From Verrucomicrobiaceae bacterium (lineage in GTDB: Bacteria > Verrucomicrobiota > Verrucomicrobiia > Verrucomicrobiales > Akkermansiaceae), in contig JAIXQH010000014.1 of NCBI GenBank assembly GCA_027484055.1, forward strand, positions 1 to 64,000: a DNA stretch of 64,000 bases. The letters run 5' to 3'. The notes under the pieces are model-generated. The model had not been told where the DNA came from. It saw only the letters and a program-made list of their open reading frames with translations, and did not search any database. A program made the translations under genes and the position numbers. This document shows positions 16,816 through 26,736 of this stretch, piece after piece (positions within the stretch are counted from its first letter, which is position 1; each line of letters starts with the position of its first letter).

Positions 16816-17652
16816 ATGAGAATTTTCGTCACTGGTGGCACGGGATTCATTGGCTCGCACTTCCTAGTGCAGGCTCTCGCTGCGGGTCATGAGGTCGTGG
16901 CCCTGCGACGGGAAGGATCAAGGCCTGTTATACCTTTTCCTACAGAACCTGAATGGTTCATTGGAGACCTTGAGAATGTCCCCGAAGACTCGTTAAGTGC
17001 TTGCGATTGCTTTGTCCACTTTGCATCGCATGGGGTGACCGATCCTGCAGGCGCGACTTGGGAAGACTGTTTCCGCTGGAACGTCACAGCCTCATTAAAG
17101 CTTTGGCTCAAAGCCGCCGACGCGGGAGTGAAACGCTTCTTAATATGTGGTTCTTGCTTTGAGTATGGCAGGAGTGGGGAGCGTTACGAATTCATCCCGA
17201 CAACAGCCCCGCTGGAACCCACCGCTCCCTATCATGCTTCCAAGGCGGCTGCCACTGCGGCTGCCTTTGGTCTATGCATCGACAAGCGGGTTGAAATGGC
17301 GATCTTACGCCCATTCCATGTCTTTGGTGAGGGGGAAGCAATGGGACGTTTTTGGCCATCACTTCGTCGCGCCGCACTTGCAGGTGAAAATTTCCCTATG
17401 AGCGATGGAACTCAAATCCGTGACTTCATCGCAGTCGAAGAAGTCGCAGCAGAATTTCTCCGACAAACTGGGTGCAAACAAATCGTTCCCGGTCAGCCTT
17501 TCATTAAAAATTGTGGCAGAGGGATACCTCAAACTCTGGCGGAATTCGCAACGGAGCAGTGGCAGAAATTTGGCGGCACGGGCACGCTCATTAAAGGAAT
17601 TGTCCCCATGCGGCGGAACGAAATCATGCGATTCGTGCCAGAACTCACCTGA
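16816..17652 (+). CDS. NAD-dependent epimerase/dehydratase, possibly a CDP-3,6-dideoxyhexose synthase
   Basis: An extended SDR of 278 residues: Rossmann motif TGGTGFIGSH at the N-terminus, catalytic YHASKAA, LRPFHVFGEGE, and DGTQIRDFI near the C-terminus. Its place directly after rfbH (6 bp) and its size fit the abequose/paratose synthases that reduce the C4 ketone after the RfbH step. This assignment is from context: the sequence alone only supports the extended SDR family. It ends the compact rfbFGH group; 184 bp without a gene follow. Confidence 0.75.
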   Translation: MRIFVTGGTGFIGSHFLVQALAAGHEVVALRREGSRPVIPFPTEPEWFIGDLENVPEDSLSACDCFVHFASHGVTDPAGATWEDCFRWNVTASLKLWLKAADAGVKRFLICGSCFEYGRSGERYEFIPTTAPLEPTAPYHASKAAATAAAFGLCIDKRVEMAILRPFHVFGEGEAMGRFWPSLRRAALAGENFPMSDGTQIRDFIAVEEVAAEFLRQTGCKQIVPGQPFIKNCGRGIPQTLAEFATEQWQKFGGTGTLIKGIVPMRRNEIMRFVPELT

Positions 17653-17836
17653 ATTTATGAATTCACTGAAAGCTCCTCGGATAACCAATCCCTGGACTGG
17701 CAAACATTCATGAACCTCCACTGTTCTGATCGTTCAACAACAACCGCCATGGTGACTTGGTGATAATCTTGCTGTTTTCGTAGCATGTCTTAACGGTGTC
17801 CAAAAAACCGCTTCATAAACTATTTAACTCTAAACT

Positions 17837-18805
17837 ATGACATTACTCATAACAGGATGCGCAGGATTTGTTGGCGCACGCACAGCTCAACTTGCGCTGG
17901 ATGCCGGACACGAAGTGGTCGGACTGGACAATCTGAACGATTATTACGACATACGTCTTAAGGAACATCGACTTAAGCCTCTTTGTGATCATCCCAATTT
18001 CCGTTTTCTCGAGCTAGATATAGAAAACGTCGATGTATTAGACCGCATATTCGCAGTCAGGCACTTTGACGCAGTGATCAATCTCGCAGCGCGGGCTGGG
18101 GTAAGGGCCAGTATTGAAGCCCCTCATTGCTATATGCATACGAATACCGTGGCGACCCTCAATCTTCTGGAGAGAATGGTCCGCTATAAAGTGAAAAAAT
18201 TCGTCATGGCATCCACGTCCTCACTTTATGCGGGATTACCGATGCCGTTCACTGAAGACGCGCTGGTCACTCGCCCTATTTCGCCCTACGCGGCAACAAA
18301 GCTGGCGGCAGAATCGCTTGCTCATGTCTGGCATCATCTTCACGGCATTGACGTTTCAATCTTACGATACTTCACCGTTTATGGACCAGCCGGCCGGCCG
18401 GACATGGCGCCCTTCAGATTTTCCGAATGGATTCGTCGGGAAATGCCGATCACGCTATATGGTGATGGGTCACAGACTCGTGATTTCACCTACATCGACG
18501 ATATTGCCCGTGGGACACTAGCGGCCCTGGCTCCTTTGGGTTATGAGATCATTAATCTAGGAGGAGGCAATTCCCCCGTGAGTATCAACAGCATGATTTC
18601 GACTCTGGAGCAACACTTGGGGAAATCTGCCCGCGTGAATAGACAGCCCCCAGTCGCAGCGGATATGCAGGACACAGCGGCCAATGTCGCCAAAGCGGAT
18701 GCACTTCTGGACTGGCGTCCTGTCACATCACCTGAAGAAGGCTTTAAATTGACCGCAGAATGGCACGCGCGGGAATCCGAATGGCTCAATGACATTCAAC
18801 TATAA
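17837..18805 (+). CDS. NAD-dependent epimerase, UDP-glucuronate 4-epimerase-like
   Basis: An extended SDR of 322 residues with TGCAGFVGAR at the N-terminus, the stretch LDNLNDYYDIRLKEHRL characteristic of UDP-glucuronate 4-epimerases, AARAGVRASIEAP, catalytic YAATKLAAE, and DGSQTRDFTYIDDIA. It would interconvert UDP-glucuronate and UDP-galacturonate to supply the polysaccharide assembled by the following genes. Related epimerases for other nucleotide sugars share most of these motifs, so the exact substrate is a likely guess. Confidence 0.82.
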   Translation: MTLLITGCAGFVGARTAQLALDAGHEVVGLDNLNDYYDIRLKEHRLKPLCDHPNFRFLELDIENVDVLDRIFAVRHFDAVINLAARAGVRASIEAPHCYMHTNTVATLNLLERMVRYKVKKFVMASTSSLYAGLPMPFTEDALVTRPISPYAATKLAAESLAHVWHHLHGIDVSILRYFTVYGPAGRPDMAPFRFSEWIRREMPITLYGDGSQTRDFTYIDDIARGTLAALAPLGYEIINLGGGNSPVSINSMISTLEQHLGKSARVNRQPPVAADMQDTAANVAKADALLDWRPVTSPEEGFKLTAEWHARESEWLNDIQL

Positions 18806-18878
18806 TCACTGAAGGCATACGAGATGTCGCCTTTGTGGAAGGTGACCCTACACATTCAACGATCATAATACCGAGGTG

Positions 18879-20057
18879 ATGTCCCCATGCCCTGAATCAA
18901 TCGAATCATCTAGATCAGGCTCTGCCTCGAACTCGGATAGTCGTCGATTGATCGGTCTTGATCTGATTCGGGGGCTGTCAGCCTTGCTAGTATGCTTTGA
19001 TCATGTGGCTCACTTCTACATTGATGAAAGCAGGACAGAACTTCCGCAGTTTATCACTTGGTTCTTTCTCGCCTTAAAACACAGTGGCGGATTTGCGGTC
19101 ATGGTGTTTTTTGTGCTCAGTGGCTATCTGGTCGGCGGCAGTGTGATCTCGAAATATGCTAAAAACAAATTCACGTTCAGGGATTACTTTATTGATAGGC
19201 TGTCACGATTGTGGGTGGTTTTGATCCCAGCACTGATTGTCACCGTGTGTTGGGACGTTATGGGGAAATCCCATGCGGGAATGGGTGGATACTTGGGGGC
19301 CTTTCGTGAAGTCTATGGTTCCGGGCCTTCTTCCGAGTATCCTGCTGTCAACACCCTGTCTTGTTTTTTCGGCAATCTCGGGTTTTTACAGGGTGTCTTC
19401 ACCCCCATTTACGGAAGCAACGGCCCTCTTTGGAGCCTTGCGTATGAATGGTGGTATTACTTAATGTTCCCTCTGTTTTTTGTGGGGTTCTTCCAACTGA
19501 AATCCGGCAAAAAGACGGGCGGACTAACAGTACTGTTGGGGGCTGCGATCCTCATCCTTCTCCCAAAGTTCATGCAGGCCTTTTTCCTCGTATGGTGTTC
19601 CGGGGTTCTTGCTTACTTGCTGAAGAATCCAACATGGAGATATACCCGTTTCCTTACGAAAAACCGATTGGCGGTAATATCCCTGCTGGCAATCTCGCTT
19701 GTGTTCTACGGCTTCGGATACCCGATGAATAATTTTGGAAAACTGGCATTCGGGCTTTGCTGTGCGGGTTTTATCCCTTGGATTTCGACGCTGAGAATTT
19801 CCGTCCCGTCTGTAGAGAAATCGGTGGTCTTCCTGTCCGATATTTCTTTTAGCCTCTATTTATTTCATTATCCCGTCATCCTTTTCTGCGCCTTCTATTT
19901 TGGTAAAGGAAACCGGGTAGGGCTGACTTGGAGCAGTTTTTTGATCGCCTTTCTCTTTTGTTTAAGCCTGGTAATGTATTCCATTGTTTTCTGGTATCTT
20001 TTCGAAAGAAGGACTTATCAGTTCAAAGGCTTGATCAAAAAACACTTATGCATATGA
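18879..20057 (+). CDS. Membrane acyltransferase (acyltransferase 3 family)
   Basis: About 392 residues with some ten hydrophobic segments. The family signature is at the N-terminus (GLDLIRGLSALLVCFDHVAHF, with the membrane His). SGYLVGG and a conserved FFIDRLSRLWVVLIP-like stretch follow (DYFIDRLSRLWVVLIPAL). Such proteins transfer acetyl or other acyl groups across the membrane to surface sugars. It lies within the sugar cluster, so the acceptor is probably a residue of this polysaccharide. The start may be GTG 18876 or ATG 18879. Confidence 0.88.
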   Translation: MSPCPESIESSRSGSASNSDSRRLIGLDLIRGLSALLVCFDHVAHFYIDESRTELPQFITWFFLALKHSGGFAVMVFFVLSGYLVGGSVISKYAKNKFTFRDYFIDRLSRLWVVLIPALIVTVCWDVMGKSHAGMGGYLGAFREVYGSGPSSEYPAVNTLSCFFGNLGFLQGVFTPIYGSNGPLWSLAYEWWYYLMFPLFFVGFFQLKSGKKTGGLTVLLGAAILILLPKFMQAFFLVWCSGVLAYLLKNPTWRYTRFLTKNRLAVISLLAISLVFYGFGYPMNNFGKLAFGLCCAGFIPWISTLRISVPSVEKSVVFLSDISFSLYLFHYPVILFCAFYFGKGNRVGLTWSSFLIAFLFCLSLVMYSIVFWYLFERRTYQFKGLIKKHLCI

Positions 20058-20154
20058 ACCATGCCGTTTTCAATTCGATGATTCACCTTTGAGTCAATCG
20101 CATTAAGGCAAAGGGAGTATGATTAAGGGTTAAAATTTTATCAGGCATTTTTGA

Positions 20155-21483
20155 ATGATTACCACTGCAATACAAAGAGCCTTGTCCAACCCCCTGCTGG
20201 TAAGATTTGGGAAAAATGGATTCACTCAGATTTACACTCAGTTTTTAACTTTGGCCATCCAGTTGATCCAAGTGCCCCTATTCCTTAAATTCTGGGGAAA
20301 AGGACTTTATGCCGAGTGGATTGTTTTAACGGGGCTTCCCTCCATGTTGTCTTTGCTAGATTTTGGGGTTGCCCAGGCCTCTGCCAGTAAAGCAACCATG
20401 GAAGCAGCAGGAGGAGAGTGGCAACACGCTAGGATTTCAATCAACACCTCGCAGATGTTCACCACGACGCTGGGTGTGATTCTGGTGCTTGGAGCCTTAT
20501 TGTTTTCTCGGTTCTTTTCTTCTTCCGACACACTGGGTCTAAAGTTGATTGGAGATGGCCAGTCGGTGATCATTTTGATTCTGTCGGTAGCGTATCTCGC
20601 TTTAAATCTACAAGGTGGCGTGATCGATGCGGTTTTCCGAACCTTGGGTAAAGCTGCGGTTGGTTCGATGCTGAATTCCAATCGACGGCTCATGGACCTG
20701 TGTGTGACCCTAGTCTGCATGTTTCTGGGCGGGGGGGTGATTGAACTGGCGGTATCGATATTTATCGGCCAGGCAATCTACCTGCTAGCCATGGTGGTGA
20801 TCGTGAAGCGGGCTGACCGACATGGCTTGATGGGTTTTAGTAATGCCTCATTCGCAGAGTTTCGCGGGGTCTTAAAGCCCTCTCTAGCGTATATGGGATT
20901 TCCCTTGTCTCAAATGCTCACCACTCAGGGTGGAGTTCAAATGCTGAATTTAATCGGGGCGGTCTGGCTGGTGATTCCATTCACCATGACCCGGACCTTG
21001 GTAAGAACGATCATTCAAATCGCGGTGGTCATCAGTAACTCACTTAAACCCGAGCTTTCGCGGTTGATCGGCTCGGGGCAAAAGCTTGAAGCTAAAAAAT
21101 TCACCCGAAAAATGGCGCTGATCGCCTCCTCTTTTGCACTATTGTGGTATGGGATACTGATCATGATCGGTCCCAAAGTGATCAACGTTTGGGGACATGG
21201 TGAGATCAGCGTCACCCACACGATGGTGCTTCTCGTCGGCATCCACGCACTTGTGAATGTCTTTTGGTTTGTCTCAGCGGCTTACAAAATCGCAGGGAAT
21301 GCACATAGTGCGTTATCCGTTGTATATGCCGTTTCATCCGTTCTAGGAATGGCGACTTGGTATGTCCTACGAAACCATGTTGATCCTTATATTTGTGTTT
21401 GTTCAATGATGTTGCTACCTGAATTAGTCGCTTGGATCTACGGAATCCAGAGTTCCAGAAAAAGCACGTCAGAAACGACATGA
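20155..21483 (+). CDS. Wzx-like polysaccharide flippase
   Basis: A 442-residue integral membrane protein with about 12 hydrophobic segments and the N-terminal pattern of the MOP/PST superfamily: a long amphipathic start, then FTQIYTQFLTLAIQLIQVPLFLKFWG, and GLPSMLSLLDFGVAQA. It should flip undecaprenyl-linked oligosaccharide units to the periplasm. Flippases diverge fast, so assignment is by topology, size and neighbourhood: the probable polymerase gene follows at 21625. Confidence 0.8.
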   Translation: MITTAIQRALSNPLLVRFGKNGFTQIYTQFLTLAIQLIQVPLFLKFWGKGLYAEWIVLTGLPSMLSLLDFGVAQASASKATMEAAGGEWQHARISINTSQMFTTTLGVILVLGALLFSRFFSSSDTLGLKLIGDGQSVIILILSVAYLALNLQGGVIDAVFRTLGKAAVGSMLNSNRRLMDLCVTLVCMFLGGGVIELAVSIFIGQAIYLLAMVVIVKRADRHGLMGFSNASFAEFRGVLKPSLAYMGFPLSQMLTTQGGVQMLNLIGAVWLVIPFTMTRTLVRTIIQIAVVISNSLKPELSRLIGSGQKLEAKKFTRKMALIASSFALLWYGILIMIGPKVINVWGHGEISVTHTMVLLVGIHALVNVFWFVSAAYKIAGNAHSALSVVYAVSSVLGMATWYVLRNHVDPYICVCSMMLLPELVAWIYGIQSSRKSTSETT

Positions 21484-21624
21484 GGTAGATGAGTGCGCTT
21501 TTACAAAAAAGTCACTCGATCCAAGATTCGGTGTTTGAATTGATGCGATCGCTGCGTCTATCCGTCATTTCTTCCATCCATGAATGTGCATGATCTGGCA
21601 TTTTAGGTTTTATACGGTCAATTC

Positions 21625-23283
21625 ATGAAACGAGCTTCCATACCAACCGCTGCCCCTCTCGGGCTCATCAAGAAGGGTATGATGGTTGTGCTGTCACTGG
21701 CCTGTGTCTTTCAGCTTTTATTCGTGACCTCAGGCAGCAACGCCGTATTGGCGGTAATTTATTGCGCGGCAGGCAGCATCCTTTTATTATCGGTTTTCGA
21801 CAAGAATCAGTTGGCAAAAAATCCAATGTCTTCACTTTTGGTAATGGGGTTCGGGTTCACCCACTTCTTCCTTCCGCTGGTCTTCACCAGCCTCATTGGT
21901 CGCTCCGTGGCGTATAAGATGAAGATTCCCCATCTGGTCTTCGGCTGGGCAGCGGTAACCTTTCTATGCGTGATCCTCTTTCATAAGGCTTACTGCCATA
22001 TGCGATTACTTAAAGGGGGCCAAAAAAAACTCCAGGAACGAATCCTGATCCCCTTGGGTTTTTTCCGGGTTCCTCAGGAATCCCAACTTTGGGCGATGGG
22101 GCTTTTGGGACTCGCCGTCACATTCGCCGGAATGAGCGGAGGGGAAAAAGGTAGCTCAAGCATACTGATTAAGATTCTTGATGGGTTTCGTCCCTTTAGT
22201 TTTGCTCCATTCATGCTTTTGGTTCAACCCGTCTGGGGATCCGCAAAGAAACTGGGAGCGTCGAGCAAGGTCGGTTTGTTGGCTTTTACGGGCATAATGT
22301 TTTTCATCGCAATGGCCTCCGGTAGCCGGTCTTATGTGGTGCTTGGATTTGCCAGTGCAGGTCTGGTTTACTTTCTTGGCATTTGCTTGGGAAGGATTTC
22401 TATACCCAAGGTTCGCTTGGTTCCCTTGCTGGTGGCGGCAATTGTGTGCGTAGTGATGGTTCCACTTGTGCTCAGGGCATTCTCTGCGGCGAAATTTGCG
22501 GTTTCAGGAAAAGCAACGACCTCACTTTCGCAACGTTTCGATGTGTTTATTAATGTATTTCAAAACACAGAGGGACTCAAGGAGAAGGAAGAATCTGCAG
22601 GTGATATTGCTGAGCTTCATGATCTATGGGAGGAAGATTATGCCGGCATTGAATTTTTCAATCGGTTGGCCAATCCGCGCTTGCATGACCATCTGATGAA
22701 TTGTGTCTATGGCTTGTCAGATCGTGATCTAGCCTCCATAAGGCAACTCGACATTGAGCGCGGATTGGCTACAATGCCGGATCCTATTCTTAAATTTTTC
22801 GGATTTAACATCAATAAGGATTTTGTACTTTCCGGTTCCGTTTCAGATTATATTTGGTTATTAAGGTATGACATCCCATGGACCTTCGGCGAGTTCAAGG
22901 CGGGCAGTCTTATGGCCTCTACTTACTGTTATGTGGGGCCCTATTTTCCTCTTGTAATTGCTTTAATGGCGTTGCCAGTTTTTTTTATAAGCGACCTTCT
23001 TGCGATTCGCATCAGAACACGTCCTACAGGAGTTAAAACGATCATTCCGGTGATGTTGGGTCTGCAAGCATATAGCTTTTTTAGTACGTTCAGCACTGCA
23101 ACTCTTATGGAATCTCCAGCAGCCCTCTTCGGTGCGTGTACACGTGGATATCTTCAGTCGATCATTCTGTTTTTGTTGGTTCTACATGGAACTTCCTTAC
23201 TTAGAACTCAGACCACAAAAAATGGGCAACGTAGAATTACCCGCAAAACGTCGGTAATCGAAAGTTCAACAAACGCATCATGA
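21625..23283 (+). CDS. O-antigen/EPS polymerase-like membrane protein (Wzy-like)
   Basis: A 552-residue protein with about 11-12 hydrophobic segments and one large hydrophilic loop between about residues 295 and 405 (region from AAKFAVSGKATTSLSQRFD to LRYDIPWTFGE), the usual topology of Wzy polymerases. The motif MASGSRSYVVLGFASAG before a long membrane helix resembles O-antigen ligase/polymerase proteins. It would join repeat units on the periplasmic face. Sequence identity in this family is low, so the call rests on topology and on its position after the flippase. Its stop overlaps the start of the next gene (ATGA at 23280). Confidence 0.72.
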   Translation: MKRASIPTAAPLGLIKKGMMVVLSLACVFQLLFVTSGSNAVLAVIYCAAGSILLLSVFDKNQLAKNPMSSLLVMGFGFTHFFLPLVFTSLIGRSVAYKMKIPHLVFGWAAVTFLCVILFHKAYCHMRLLKGGQKKLQERILIPLGFFRVPQESQLWAMGLLGLAVTFAGMSGGEKGSSSILIKILDGFRPFSFAPFMLLVQPVWGSAKKLGASSKVGLLAFTGIMFFIAMASGSRSYVVLGFASAGLVYFLGICLGRISIPKVRLVPLLVAAIVCVVMVPLVLRAFSAAKFAVSGKATTSLSQRFDVFINVFQNTEGLKEKEESAGDIAELHDLWEEDYAGIEFFNRLANPRLHDHLMNCVYGLSDRDLASIRQLDIERGLATMPDPILKFFGFNINKDFVLSGSVSDYIWLLRYDIPWTFGEFKAGSLMASTYCYVGPYFPLVIALMALPVFFISDLLAIRIRTRPTGVKTIIPVMLGLQAYSFFSTFSTATLMESPAALFGACTRGYLQSIILFLLVLHGTSLLRTQTTKNGQRRITRKTSVIESSTNAS

Positions 23284-24323
23284 GAATTCTTTATTTTGGT
23301 GATAATGGCAGCAGTAGTAATAGCTTGCGGCGCGCCCAAGCTTTGGAGCGGTTGGGGCACGATGTTTCGATTTTTAACCCCGCTGAAGCCCTGGTGGGAT
23401 TATTTGCGAACAAGTGGGTTTCATTTGTGAACTATCGGACAGGATTTCGTTTTGCCGATGGTGTTTTTCAATCGTGGCTTCAATCCATCATCAACAACCT
23501 TTCGAATAAGCCCGATATCTGTTGGGTTAATTCGGGTGAATTTTTCTCCGGCGAATTTGTCCAAAGGCTGAAAGATCTGGGTTGTCCCGTGATTCTTTTT
23601 AATAATGATGACCCTACGGGCGGCCGTGATAAAGGTCTTTGGAGTACATTGGTGAAAGCCATTCCTTATTATGATCTCTGTGTGACGCCGCGCCGTCCCA
23701 CAGAAAATGACATGCAGCGACTCGGTGCAAAAAAAACTATGCGGGTTTGGATGAGCTACGATGAGATCGTTCACCAACCTCCTGCTTCAGATGAAACCAT
23801 TCCGGACGCGTTTATCTCGGACGTGGTTTTTGTCGGCACATGGATTAAGTCTGAAAATAGGCACCTTCTGTTAAGGCAATTGCTGGATCAGGGACTACGG
23901 GTTAAAATCTGGGGTTCTCGTTGGGATCGGTCGCCTGACTCAAAATTATTGGCGGCCTGTCTGCAAGGTGGTCCTCTTTACGGGCGATCCTATGTTGAAG
24001 CGATTGCTGGAGCAAAAATCTGCCTAGGTTTGTTGTCCAAGGGTAATCGTGATCAGCATACCCGACGTTCGGTAGAGATTCCATTTAGCGGTGGTCTCTT
24101 GTGTGGTGAAAGGACAGCGGAACATTTGGAACTCTACAGAGATGGTGTCGAAGCCGTTTTTTGGGATGATCCAGAAGAGTGCGTGAGTCAATGCGTCAAG
24201 CTTCTCTCTGATGATACCTATAGGGAGAAAATCAGAATTGCAGGTTCTAACCGAGTCCGTGAACTGAAAGTGGGTAATGAAGACATCTGCCGCCAGGTAT
24301 TAGACGCGGCATTTGCAGGTTAA
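23280..24323 (+). CDS. CgeB-type glycosyltransferase
   Basis: A cytoplasmic GT-B protein of 347 residues. The N-terminus MRILYFGDNGSSSNSLRRAQ and the segment CPVILFNNDDPTGGRDK are typical of the CgeB group. The C-terminal part SKGNRDQHTRRSVEIPFSGG with LLCGERTAEHLELYRDG matches the glycosyl transferases group 1 '1_2' domain. Donor and acceptor are unknown. Translationally coupled to the polymerase gene by a 4-bp overlap. Confidence 0.85.
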   Translation: MRILYFGDNGSSSNSLRRAQALERLGHDVSIFNPAEALVGLFANKWVSFVNYRTGFRFADGVFQSWLQSIINNLSNKPDICWVNSGEFFSGEFVQRLKDLGCPVILFNNDDPTGGRDKGLWSTLVKAIPYYDLCVTPRRPTENDMQRLGAKKTMRVWMSYDEIVHQPPASDETIPDAFISDVVFVGTWIKSENRHLLLRQLLDQGLRVKIWGSRWDRSPDSKLLAACLQGGPLYGRSYVEAIAGAKICLGLLSKGNRDQHTRRSVEIPFSGGLLCGERTAEHLELYRDGVEAVFWDDPEECVSQCVKLLSDDTYREKIRIAGSNRVRELKVGNEDICRQVLDAAFAG

Positions 24324-24352
24324 AATTTTTTCGGTTCTTAAGCCATTCAAGC

Positions 24353-25531
24353 ATGAGTATTTTAGTTTTTGACTCTCATCCGGTTCAATACCGGGTACCA
24401 ATCTGGCGGACGATCCAGACTTTAGATGCTTCAGCCATTCATGTTGTCTATGCATCCGACTGCTCAGTGCGTGGCCACATGGATGCTGAATTCGGTCTCT
24501 CAGTGTCATGGGATGAACCGATGTTGGAAGGTTACCCCCATACAATTTTGAATTGTGAAAAGGGCCAGCCGTTATCGGACTGGGGTTCGCTGACCGGCAA
24601 AGGGGTGGCAGAAGCCTTAGATCGGATTAAACCGAAGGCGGTTTTGTTGACGGGGCTGAATTATCGGTATGACTGGATTGCATTCTGGGAGGCGAAGCGC
24701 CGCGGGATTCCGGTATGGTTACGGTGTGAAACACAGGATGAATCGTCACTTCGGACCAAGACGAAGTCGTGGATTCGCTTAGCCATCTATCTTGCGGCCT
24801 ATGCGGGACTAGACCGTGTATTTTATATTGGAGAGCTAAATCGCCGGCACTATCTGAAACATGGGGTTCCAGCAAGAAAGCTCGTAGCCGCTCGTTATTG
24901 TACGGTGGATCGCTTTGAAACCATTGAATCCACGGAAAAGCAGCGATTGGGCTCGGAACGACGTAGTGCAGCGGGTATTGCTGAAGATGACTTCGTCATT
25001 GGATTTTCCGGAAAACTGATCCCTAAAAAGCAGCCCGACATTCTCTATGAGATGCTTGAATTCTTGCCGGATGACTTGCGTCGCAGAACCTGTATTTATT
25101 TTTTAGGGAGTGGTGAAATGGAAGTGGATTTACGAACCCAAGCAGAAGCGGCTTTGACAAAGTATGGTGTGAAATCCGTTTTTACCGGATTCATCAATCA
25201 ATCCCAGCTTGCATCCCATTATCTTGCAATGGATGTTCTTGCACTGCCATCCCGCCGAATGGGTGAAACATGGGGGCTGGTAAGCAATGAGGCGATGCAG
25301 GCCGGTTGTGGAGTGGTGGTCAGCAATGCGGTAGGGTGTAACGCGGATTTCCGATCATGGCCGCGCTTCAGGGTTTTTCCTGAATCCAACGCCCGCGAGA
25401 TAGCACTTAGCATTCTCGAGCTCTCTGAGTACGAACGCGATTTTAATTGGGCTAAAGAACTTTTGGCGGGATATACCATCGAAGCAACGGCCGCTGCAAT
25501 TCTGCAGAATCTTGATCAACGACATGGATGA
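24353..25531 (+). CDS. Family 4 glycosyltransferase
   Basis: A GT-B enzyme of 392 residues. The C-terminal nucleotide-sugar domain is clear: GFSGKLIPKKQPDIL, then FLGSGEMEVDLR, FTGFINQSQLASHYLAMDVLALPS and GLVSNEAMQAGCGVVVSNAVG (the E-x7-E region). The N-terminal domain starts DSHPVQYRVPIWRTIQ, common in exopolysaccharide GT4 proteins. It retains the donor-binding Lys and Glu positions. The sugar specificity is not readable. It lies 29 bp after the CgeB-type gene. Confidence 0.88.
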   Translation: MSILVFDSHPVQYRVPIWRTIQTLDASAIHVVYASDCSVRGHMDAEFGLSVSWDEPMLEGYPHTILNCEKGQPLSDWGSLTGKGVAEALDRIKPKAVLLTGLNYRYDWIAFWEAKRRGIPVWLRCETQDESSLRTKTKSWIRLAIYLAAYAGLDRVFYIGELNRRHYLKHGVPARKLVAARYCTVDRFETIESTEKQRLGSERRSAAGIAEDDFVIGFSGKLIPKKQPDILYEMLEFLPDDLRRRTCIYFLGSGEMEVDLRTQAEAALTKYGVKSVFTGFINQSQLASHYLAMDVLALPSRRMGETWGLVSNEAMQAGCGVVVSNAVGCNADFRSWPRFRVFPESNAREIALSILELSEYERDFNWAKELLAGYTIEATAAAILQNLDQRHG

Positions 25532-25558
25532 GGCATCGAGACAGGGGTTTTGTAACTG

Positions 25559-26716
25559 ATGAAGATTGTATTTTTTACCCACCCCCCTTTCTTGGCTTCA
25601 CAAAGCATGCCTCGCTTTGCCGAGATGCTTTTTAACGGCATGTTAGCACGGGGGCACAACGTCCAGGAATGGACAGCACGCAAGGTTTTCTTCGCTCTGC
25701 CAGCGCCCCGAGCTTGCAAGAAATGGCTGGCCTACATCGATCAGTTTCTGGTCTTCCCACTCACGGTGAAGTTTAGGCTACTGAGTCAACCCAAGGACAC
25801 GCTTTACGTTTTTGCGGACCAGGCGCTGGGCCCGTGGGTGCCCTTGGTTGCCAAGAGACCCCATGTGATCCATTGCCATGATTTCCTCGCCCAGCGTTCT
25901 GCTCGTGGCGAATATCCGGAGAATCCAACGTCTCGGTCCGGAATAATTTATCAGTCTTTCATTCGCTGGGGTTATACAAAGGGCCGGAATTTTATCTCAG
26001 TTTCGGAAAAAACCCGCCGCGACCTCCACGAGTTTCTCGGTAGATTGCCCGGATTTTCAGAAGTGGTTTATAATGGCCTCAACCAGTCGTTCGTCCCGGC
26101 GACTGATTTGGGGGACGCAAGAAGTTCTCTGGGAAAAATGCTTGGGATCGATCTTGCCCAAGGGTTTTTACTCCATGTCGGAGGCAATCTCTGGTATAAG
26201 AATCGCCCGGGCGTTCTGCAACTTTACCAAGCATGGCGCAAGTTACCGCCCGCTTTGCCATTGCCGCTATTGATGATTGGAGAACCGCCGTTGCCAGAAA
26301 TGCTGGCTGTCAAAGCATCCTCCGATTTTAATGCCGACATCCATTTCATCCAAGCAGCCGACGATGCCACGCTGCGACTCGCCTATCAGGCGGCCAGTGT
26401 CTTCTTATTTCCCTCAATTGAGGAGGGCTTCGGTTGGCCGGTCGCTGAAGCCATGGCATCGGGTTGCCCGGTCGTGACCACTGATCGACCGCCGATGACC
26501 GAAGTTGCAGGGAATGCGGCTACCTTGATTTCGGTATCGGGTTCTGCAGAAAGCTGGACCTTAGCAGCCGCACGGGTTGTTGAGCAATCGTTTGGCCTAA
26601 GCTCCAAGGAACATGAAGATCGGATCACAAACGGCATCTCAAATGCTCAACGTTTTGATGCAGGGTCCTGTTTGAATGAAATCGAACGCCTTTACCGAGT
26701 GGCGCTCGGCCTTTGA
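25559..26716 (+). CDS. Family 4 glycosyltransferase
   Basis: GT-B protein of 385 residues. Visible are HCHDFLAQRSARGE, FISVSEKTRRDLHEFL and VYNGLNQSF in the N-terminal domain. The C-terminal domain has LLHVGGNLWYKNRPGVLQLY, ADDATLRLAYQAASVFLFPS and EEGFGWPVAEAMASGCPVVTTD (the EGFG...E motif that contacts the donor). This is the mannosyltransferase-like WbaZ/RfaB subgroup of GT4 by overall look, which is only suggestive. Its end overlaps the upstream frame of the next acyltransferase gene. Confidence 0.88.
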   Translation: MKIVFFTHPPFLASQSMPRFAEMLFNGMLARGHNVQEWTARKVFFALPAPRACKKWLAYIDQFLVFPLTVKFRLLSQPKDTLYVFADQALGPWVPLVAKRPHVIHCHDFLAQRSARGEYPENPTSRSGIIYQSFIRWGYTKGRNFISVSEKTRRDLHEFLGRLPGFSEVVYNGLNQSFVPATDLGDARSSLGKMLGIDLAQGFLLHVGGNLWYKNRPGVLQLYQAWRKLPPALPLPLLMIGEPPLPEMLAVKASSDFNADIHFIQAADDATLRLAYQAASVFLFPSIEEGFGWPVAEAMASGCPVVTTDRPPMTEVAGNAATLISVSGSAESWTLAAARVVEQSFGLSSKEHEDRITNGISNAQRFDAGSCLNEIERLYRVALGL

Positions 26717-26736
26717 ATCTGAATGTTGGCCTTTTT

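Noticed and set aside
17779-17787. GTAGCATG upstream of the epimerase at 17837 as a third ops site
   Set aside because: Only the 3' eight bases match; the GGCG part is absent, so it is within chance expectation.
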